The position numbers and the translations under genes were made by a program. A model generated the notes under the pieces. The model was not told where the DNA came from. It worked only from the letters and a program-made list of their open reading frames with translations, and made no database searches. From Rubrobacter tropicus (GTDB lineage: Bacteria > Actinomycetota > Rubrobacteria > Rubrobacterales > Rubrobacteraceae): DNA of 64,000 nt. How positions within the stretch are numbered: position 1 is the stretch's first letter; every line of letters begins with the position of its first letter. The DNA is taken from positions 124,001-188,000 of the forward strand of contig NZ_CP045120.1 in assembly GCF_011492945.1 (NCBI RefSeq), given 5' to 3'. Positions 59,454-64,000 of this stretch are shown here, in pieces.

Positions 59454-59609
59454 TTTCCCCCAGAGGTCGGTAAAGTCCCCCGCGGCGCTCGGTAAAGTCC
59501 CCCGCAGGGGTCGGTAAGTTTTCCCCGAGGAGTCGGTAAAATTCACCCCGCAGGGTCGGTATTGTTTCCCCACGGGCTCGGTATTCGTTCCCCGAAAGAT
59601 CGGTATTAG
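59454..59609 (+). repeat. Seven tandem iterons (origin of replication)
   Basis: Seven copies of a unit with the core TTTCCCC-N4-6-GGTCGGTA follow one another. The TCGGTA cores start at 59467, 59489, 59511, 59533, 59556, 59578 and 59600, so the spacing is 22 bp with one 23-bp step, about two helical turns. They lie upstream of repA, where an initiator would bind to start replication. The left copies end in TAAA, the right copies in TATT. Confidence 0.9.
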
Positions 59610-59721
59610 CTGGAGACGGCCAGTCAAAGCTCGCGGTTCGCAGATATCTTGTACTCAACGGCAACCGTACCGCCCGAAACCGTATTCGTACGGCCGTTTT
59701 TCCGGCTTCGCGGTCACTGCC

Positions 59722-59766
59722 TTTCCCCGTGTGGTCGGTATTCTTTCCCCATGGGGTCGGTATTCG
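59722..59766 (+). repeat. Two further iterons
   Basis: TCGGTATTC cores at 59735 and 59757, 22 bp apart, each preceded by TTTCCCC, in the same orientation as the main array. Confidence 0.85.
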
Positions 59767-59817
59767 CATTTTCTTGTTGCCAGCCGGACCGGCCGCATGT
59801 CTCAACAGGCCTTGTCG

Positions 59818-59881
59818 TTTCCCCACAGGGTCGGTATTCGGTTTGACAACAAGCGGCCGTTCCCTATGGGGTCGGTATTCC
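59818..59881 (+). repeat. Two dispersed iterons
   Basis: Cores at 59831 and 59872, 41 bp apart, the second with a slightly altered left half (TTCCCTATGGGG). The total is eleven iterons over 430 bp. Confidence 0.8.
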
Positions 59882-60145
59882 GGGCAGGGCATGCGGATAG
59901 GCGAGACCGCCAGCAAAGAGACCTCCCAATCTCACTGCGCGGCGGTTCCCCGAAACGGCGCGGGTATGGTATATTTCCCCGCGCGGCGGTCGGGGGAGCT
60001 CTCATTGGACCGGGGGCTCACCGCCGCTTTTTCTATGCGTCCATCTTTTCTTAGCCGCGCACTATAGCACGGCTCTCTTCGTGTCTACAATCTATCTCAT
60101 AATGCGACCGATCTCTAAAATCTACGCGAGAAACCGGAAGGCTGT
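59882..60145. other. Origin-flanking region
   Basis: No gene is visible. The segment 60050-60120 is AT-richer than the surroundings and could be the DNA-unwinding element or a promoter region. No extended repeat beyond the iterons. Confidence 0.35.
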
Positions 60146-61027
60146 CTATCGTACTCCCATGAAGCGGGCGATGAGTCGGTCCGAGATGGGGGAGGGCATG
60201 ACCCGCAGGAGGGCCGAAAGCGCCTTCGAGTCCAGGCCGACCGCGTAGCGGCTCCTCGGCCTCTCCGAATTTAAGGCTTCTAGCACCGCGCTTGCGACCT
60301 CCCGGGGATCGGTGCCTCCCGCCTTCAGCCTGCCCACCATACGCACGTCCGCCTTCAGGTGGTGCTCGTAGGCCCGCCGCGCGTCCGGCGTCGCGCGGTC
60401 TAGGAGGGACTGGACGCTCCGGATGTGCTTGTCCCAGATCCCGGTTTGGATGTTGCCGGGCTCCAGGAGGACGACGTGGACCCCGTGCGGCCGGAGCTCC
60501 CTCCTCATGGCGTGGCTCATGGCGGCGAGGGCGGCCTTCGACGCGGAGTAGGGCCCCGCGAAGGGGAACGACATGCGCGCGGTCAGCGATCCGATGTTCA
60601 CGATCCTGCCGCCCGATCGGCGGAGAAGCGGCAGGAACGCCTGGGAGACGCGGGCCGCCCCCACCAGGTTCACCTCGAATTGTTCCCGGAGATCCTCCAT
60701 GCTGACGAGCTCCGCGGGGCCATTGACCGTGATCCCGGCGTTGTTCACGACGCCCGAGAGGCGTCCGGCGGGTCCGATGCCGGCCTCGACCACCGCGAGC
60801 GCTCGGGCCACGCTCTCGTCGTTCGTGACGTCCAGCGCGAGGGGGATCACGCTCCCCGCCCCCACACCTTCCGGCTCGCCGGCCCGTGCGATGTCGCGCC
60901 GGCCGGCGAAGACCTTGTGCCCGTTCTCGGCCAACAGTCGCGCGCTCGCGGCGCCTATCCCGGAAGAGGAGCCCGTCACCACGACCGGACTCCTGGCGAT
61001 GCGTTCTTCCGCGTGTTCCTCGCTCAC
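60146..61027 (-). CDS. Short-chain dehydrogenase/reductase
   Basis: A 293-aa SDR oxidoreductase. The Rossmann motif is TGSSSGIG near the N-terminus, NNAG follows, and the catalytic Ser is in IGSLTA with Tyr-x3-Lys in YSASK. The C-terminal tail is longer than the minimal SDR. The GTG at 61027 follows AGGAGG at six bases. It lies ten bases after the glycosyltransferase gene, so both may act on one lipid or natural-product substrate. Confidence 0.93.
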   Translation of the reverse strand: MSEEHAEERIARSPVVVTGSSSGIGAASARLLAENGHKVFAGRRDIARAGEPEGVGAGSVIPLALDVTNDESVARALAVVEAGIGPAGRLSGVVNNAGITVNGPAELVSMEDLREQFEVNLVGAARVSQAFLPLLRRSGGRIVNIGSLTARMSFPFAGPYSASKAALAAMSHAMRRELRPHGVHVVLLEPGNIQTGIWDKHIRSVQSLLDRATPDARRAYEHHLKADVRMVGRLKAGGTDPREVASAVLEALNSERPRSRYAVGLDSKALSALLRVMPSPISDRLIARFMGVR

Positions 61028-61037
61028 ATTCAACCTC

Positions 61038-62291
61038 CTAGCAGCGTGCGCAGCTCCGCTCGATCACCTCGGCGGCCAAGGCCGTCCCGCGCTCGGCGCG
61101 CAGATCGTCCCCGATGGCCTGCGCTCCGGCTTGCAGACGATTTCCGACCGCCGCGGCCACCGCACGCTCCAGTTCGCCGCCTGGCCCCTCCCGGTGCTCC
61201 GCGTAGAGGATACCCGCCCCTACCCGTACCAGCGCCCGACCCCAGAACGCCTGGTCCGCCGAGAACGGCATGACCACAGACGGGACGCCGGCCCGCAGCG
61301 CAGCGGCGGTGGTCCCGGCCCCACCGTGGTGGATCGCGGCGCTCACCCGCGGGAACAGCCAGTCGTGCGGCGCCTCCTCCACCGCAAGGGCGCCCGCTGG
61401 CAGGTCCGAGCCGGGGATCCCGCTCCACCCCCCGACGAAGACCACCTTGACCCCGTTCGCGTCGGCCGCCCGGAGGATCCGGTCTAGATCCGCTCGTATC
61501 TTGGCGTCCGACCGGACGCTGCTGAAGCCGACCGCGATGGTCGGCGCACCCCCGCCCAAGAACTCCTCGAGCTCCGCCGGTGGCGTCCACGTGGAAGGGC
61601 GGTCGAAAAACCAGTACCCCGTGACGCGAAAGCGGTCGTCCCAACCCGCGGGCCTCGGCAACACGCGCGGGCTCCAGGCGCAAAGCACGGGGGCGCCCGT
61701 TCTCCTTAGGTACGGCCACGGACCGCGCAAGCGAGGTATCGCCCCCAGGTCCACGTCCCCGATGTTCGCCAGCATCGGCCGGAACGTCCGCCAGTAGACC
61801 TGGCGCACGACGGCGTAGCTCAGCCAGTTGTACGCCGTCCGCAGTCCCCGCGGCCCTTCCGGGACGATCGCGCTAGGGAACTTGGTCGTCGGCTCGAACA
61901 CGGGCTGCATCTCCGCCATGAAGGCCGGGACATCCAACTCCCTCGCGGCGAAATACCCGAGCACGGCCACGGAGGCGTACACCACGGCGTCCGCCTCTCG
62001 GCACCCCTCCAGGATCTCCTCGAAGTTCTTCTGCAGGTGCGGCTCCGTGACCTGCCGGAAGCGTCGGGCGTAGCGGCGGACGTTGCCGCCGGCCTCGGTA
62101 AGCTCCTCCACTATCCGTACCGCGTCGCCGCTCACCCTCACGAACCGAAGGCCGGCGTCTTCGGCCATGCCCTCGTACGGGGCGTACGTCACCGCGACGA
62201 CCTCGTGGCCTCGTCGGCGCAGCTCAGCTCCGAGGGCGATATACGGCTGCGCGTCGCCCCGCGAGCCGCCCGTTACCAACGCGATGCGCAA
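61038..62291 (-). CDS. GT1-family (UGT-like) glycosyltransferase
   Basis: A 417-aa GT-B glycosyltransferase. The N-terminus (IALVTGGSRGDAQPYIALG) has the acceptor-domain start common to sterol and macrolide glucosyltransferases. The nucleotide-sugar-binding region shows APHDWLFPRVSAAIHHGGAG and AGVPSVVMPFSADQ, the signature of the family. It transfers a sugar from a UDP-type donor to a hydrophobic acceptor. It is first in an operon with the SDR. Confidence 0.93.
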   Translation of the reverse strand: MRIALVTGGSRGDAQPYIALGAELRRRGHEVVAVTYAPYEGMAEDAGLRFVRVSGDAVRIVEELTEAGGNVRRYARRFRQVTEPHLQKNFEEILEGCREADAVVYASVAVLGYFAARELDVPAFMAEMQPVFEPTTKFPSAIVPEGPRGLRTAYNWLSYAVVRQVYWRTFRPMLANIGDVDLGAIPRLRGPWPYLRRTGAPVLCAWSPRVLPRPAGWDDRFRVTGYWFFDRPSTWTPPAELEEFLGGGAPTIAVGFSSVRSDAKIRADLDRILRAADANGVKVVFVGGWSGIPGSDLPAGALAVEEAPHDWLFPRVSAAIHHGGAGTTAAALRAGVPSVVMPFSADQAFWGRALVRVGAGILYAEHREGPGGELERAVAAAVGNRLQAGAQAIGDDLRAERGTALAAEVIERSCARC

Positions 62292-62346
62292 CCCTGGCCC
62301 TCCCCGACCGTCGCGTTTTCTCCCCGAGGGCGTACCCCCGTCAGCC

Positions 62347-62375
62347 TTGCAGTAAGCTGAGATCGCCTTTATTTT
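62347..62375 (+). promoter_or_regulatory. Predicted promoter for the XRE-ImmA operon
   Basis: TTGCAG and TATTTT separated by 17 bases, in an AT-rich stretch about 50 bases upstream of the XRE gene. Confidence 0.45.
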
Positions 62376-62425
62376 TTACGCTTCTGTGTGAAAATTCTAG
62401 TCCTCACTACAGAGGAGGCTTCGCG

Positions 62426-63127
62426 ATGGCAAGCCCGGGGGAGAGCTGGGCCCGCAAGTTCGAGACGTTCCTCCAACGCTACCCGCGCGCCGACGGACGC
62501 AGGTGGCGCGGCGTGGACTTCGACCGGGCCACCAACGGCTACGTCAACGGGTCCTACGTGACGGCCCTGAGCAAGGGGCGCATCGAGGAGCCCGGGCTCA
62601 ACAAGCTGCGCAGGATCTCCGAGGTGATGGGCTTCCCCTTTCTGGACTGGTTCCAGCCGGCAGAGATCGAGGCCCGTGCCGGGCGCGAGGAGCTCGGGGT
62701 GCCCAAGGAGGATTCCATCTCCGCGAGGCTCAACTACCTCTTCGAGGCCATCCCGAACGACAAGACGGGGAAGCCTTTCACCGACGCGGAGGTGGCGAAG
62801 CAGAGCCTCGGCCGCCTGAGCGAGGAGGACCTCGGCCGCCTGCGCTCGAGCGAGCTGCCGGACCCTTCGCGCGAGATGCTGCTCGCCCTGTGCGACGTCT
62901 TCGACGTGGACTTCTCCTACTGGGACGAGCGCGCGGGCCAGACCGAACTCCTCGGCCCGGACACGTTGCGGGCGCTGCGCGACAAGGAGAGCCTCGCCAT
63001 CCTGCACAAGAGCCACGCCTTGCCGGACGAAGACAAGAGCCTGATAATGACCGTTCTCGAAGAGTTGCAACGCCGCCGCACGACCGGAGGGGGATCGAAC
63101 GTTGGCGATGCCGGACCGCAAGCATGA
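62426..63127 (+). CDS. XRE-type helix-turn-helix regulator
   Basis: A 233-aa protein with two HTH-like units: residues 35-75 (NGSYVTALSKGRIEEPGLNK) and 90-160 (PFTDAEVAKQSLGRLSEEDL). The second resembles actinobacterial XRE regulators that start with an ARLNYLFE segment. The ATG has GAGGAGG eight bases upstream. It overlaps the ImmA-like gene by 26 bases, so the two form a repressor-protease pair. Confidence 0.85.
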   Translation: MASPGESWARKFETFLQRYPRADGRRWRGVDFDRATNGYVNGSYVTALSKGRIEEPGLNKLRRISEVMGFPFLDWFQPAEIEARAGREELGVPKEDSISARLNYLFEAIPNDKTGKPFTDAEVAKQSLGRLSEEDLGRLRSSELPDPSREMLLALCDVFDVDFSYWDERAGQTELLGPDTLRALRDKESLAILHKSHALPDEDKSLIMTVLEELQRRRTTGGGSNVGDAGPQA

Positions 63128-63770
63128 GCATGCAGGGGGGCCGATCTCGGTACTAGGCCGTGTCGTGCTCCGGCCGATCAGGGCGCGCCTGTCCCGGGAG
63201 GTCGATCGCGAGCTCGACCACGCGCTGGTCCTGGAGGCGCTGCGCAACCTCGACGCCGCATCGGAGGGCTTCGACCACATGCGGTTTACGGAGTTCGACC
63301 TGCACGGTGCGCTGGAGGACTACTTCGGCCGTCCCGTCGGCTACGACCTCATACCGGACGACCGCTCGGCGATCGTGCGCAGGATGGTTCGGCGCGAGGC
63401 GATCCACGCCGAGCTCGTCTACCATCCGGGCGCCGACTCCCTCTCGATCAAGATAGCCGCGACCCTGAACGAGGCCGACCGCAAGGAGGCCCACTACCAC
63501 GAACTCGCGCACCTCATGGCCGCCCACCCGGTCCCGTATTGGCTGGAGGGAACCCCACCCCATCACAGGGTTTTCTGGCACCCGCCGCGGTCCCTGTGCC
63601 GGAGGACGCCGCCGTTCGACCTCTCCCGCTGCGAGACAGACCCCGCCCTGCGCCAGGAGATGATCCGGTGGTGCGAAGAGGACGCGGACGCCTGGGTCGA
63701 GCACCTGCGCGCCATCTCCGCTCTCGGCCGGCAGGTCTACCTGCGCGAAGAGCGCGTGATAGGACTGTAG
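63102..63770 (+). CDS. ImmA/IrrE-family metallopeptidase
   Basis: A 222-aa protein with H133-E-L-A-H in HYHELAHLMA and a downstream acidic EEDADAW helix, the zinc site of ImmA/IrrE peptidases. These usually cleave or bind an XRE repressor encoded beside them, inducing mobile-element or stress genes. The TTG start lies within the XRE gene. AGGGGG is about eight bases upstream. Confidence 0.88.
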   Translation: MAMPDRKHEHAGGPISVLGRVVLRPIRARLSREVDRELDHALVLEALRNLDAASEGFDHMRFTEFDLHGALEDYFGRPVGYDLIPDDRSAIVRRMVRREAIHAELVYHPGADSLSIKIAATLNEADRKEAHYHELAHLMAAHPVPYWLEGTPPHHRVFWHPPRSLCRRTPPFDLSRCETDPALRQEMIRWCEEDADAWVEHLRAISALGRQVYLREERVIGL

Positions 63771-63780
63771 GCGCGAGGCG

Positions 63781-64000
63781 GTGAGCCTCACGGTCCCCGG
63801 CACGCTCGCCCTGCTCAACGCGAGCGAGTACCCGCCCAACCAGATAGTCCACGGCGGCGTCGGCCTGTTCGTCTTCCTGGCCCTCTACGTCATCACCCGC
63901 GCCCGCCCTTCGTTGTGGGCGTCGTACTGGATCCGGGTGTTGGCCTACGTCCACCTCGCCTTTTTCCTCGGCATGGCGGTCTTCAAGCTCTCGGGGACGG
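63781..64000 (+). CDS. Partial membrane protein
   Basis: From a GTG at 63781 the frame is open to the window edge (73 codons). It has two hydrophobic segments (GGVGLFVFLALYVIT, VLAYVHLAFFLGMAVF). It follows the ImmA-like gene by ten bases and may belong to the same operon. The family cannot be told from this part. Confidence 0.6.
   Translation, partial: MSLTVPGTLALLNASEYPPNQIVHGGVGLFVFLALYVITRARPSLWASYWIRVLAYVHLAFFLGMAVFKLSGT

Noticed and set aside
59454-59881. CRISPR array
   Set aside because: The repeats are tandem with hardly any unique spacer and lie beside a replication initiator, so they are iterons.

Overview
The window is a GC-rich (about 70 %) actinobacterial replicon, most likely a large plasmid of a Rubrobacter-like host. 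This is inferred from content, not from a database match. A RepA-type initiator sits beside an array of 22-bp iterons (about 57.9-59.9 kb). A short ParA with a ribbon-helix-helix partner lies at 54-55 kb. GTG and TTG starts, 4-bp start/stop overlaps and an AAGGAG-type ribosome binding site are used throughout. No rRNA, tRNA or CRISPR array was seen.

Layout. (1) 1-4.8 kb, minus strand: a defence-like operon running off the left edge, with a DUF1156-like DNA methyltransferase, a DrmE-like protein and the first 95 codons of a third protein. It looks like a DISARM variant. (2) 5-7.1 kb: a small membrane protein, a protein with a HEPN-like R-x4-H motif, and a small unknown. (3) 7.1-11.9 kb: an SOS-type mutagenesis cassette, lexA divergent from a DUF6504 gene and dnaE2, with facing promoters over an imperfect palindrome. 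(4) 11.9-18 kb, minus strand: a PASTA Ser/Thr kinase, a MinD/ParA-like ATPase, small Gly-rich and membrane proteins, a DUF4417 protein and a PadR regulator.

(5) 18.4-49.3 kb: a nearly unbroken plus-strand array of about 40 genes. Most are small, acidic or zinc-ribbon proteins of unknown function. Recognisable members are RadC, a TOPRIM/Spo11-like protein, two PAPS-reductase-like ATP pyrophosphatases, a DnaN sliding clamp, a Gp157/Gam-like coiled coil, a MoxR/RavA AAA+ ATPase with its VWA partner and a DUF6744-like protein, a 1269-aa methyltransferase-helicase fusion, a RepB-type primase, and an M4 protease with an emfourin-like inhibitor. Two minus-strand genes interrupt it: a Schlafen/AlbA_2 protein and a second R-x4-H protein. 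(6) 49.3-53.9 kb: a strong promoter, a secreted nuclease lipoprotein, the B12-dependent ribonucleotide reductase NrdJ and a frameshifted membrane protein.

(7) 54-60 kb, minus strand: partition genes with an operator-like inverted repeat, a broken sigma-70 gene with two amber codons, three unknown genes, then RepA and its iterons. RepA carries a C-terminal DnaA-domain-I-like module, which suggests direct helicase recruitment. (8) 60-64 kb: a short-chain dehydrogenase with a glycosyltransferase, an XRE regulator with an ImmA/IrrE metallopeptidase, and a partial membrane protein.

Taken together, the replicon supplies much of its own DNA metabolism: initiator, primase, clamp, error-prone polymerase, dNTP synthesis, and possibly DNA modification. 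Four genes appear broken. The clearest is a DUF6573-like gene shifted out of frame by a perfect 23-bp tandem duplication.
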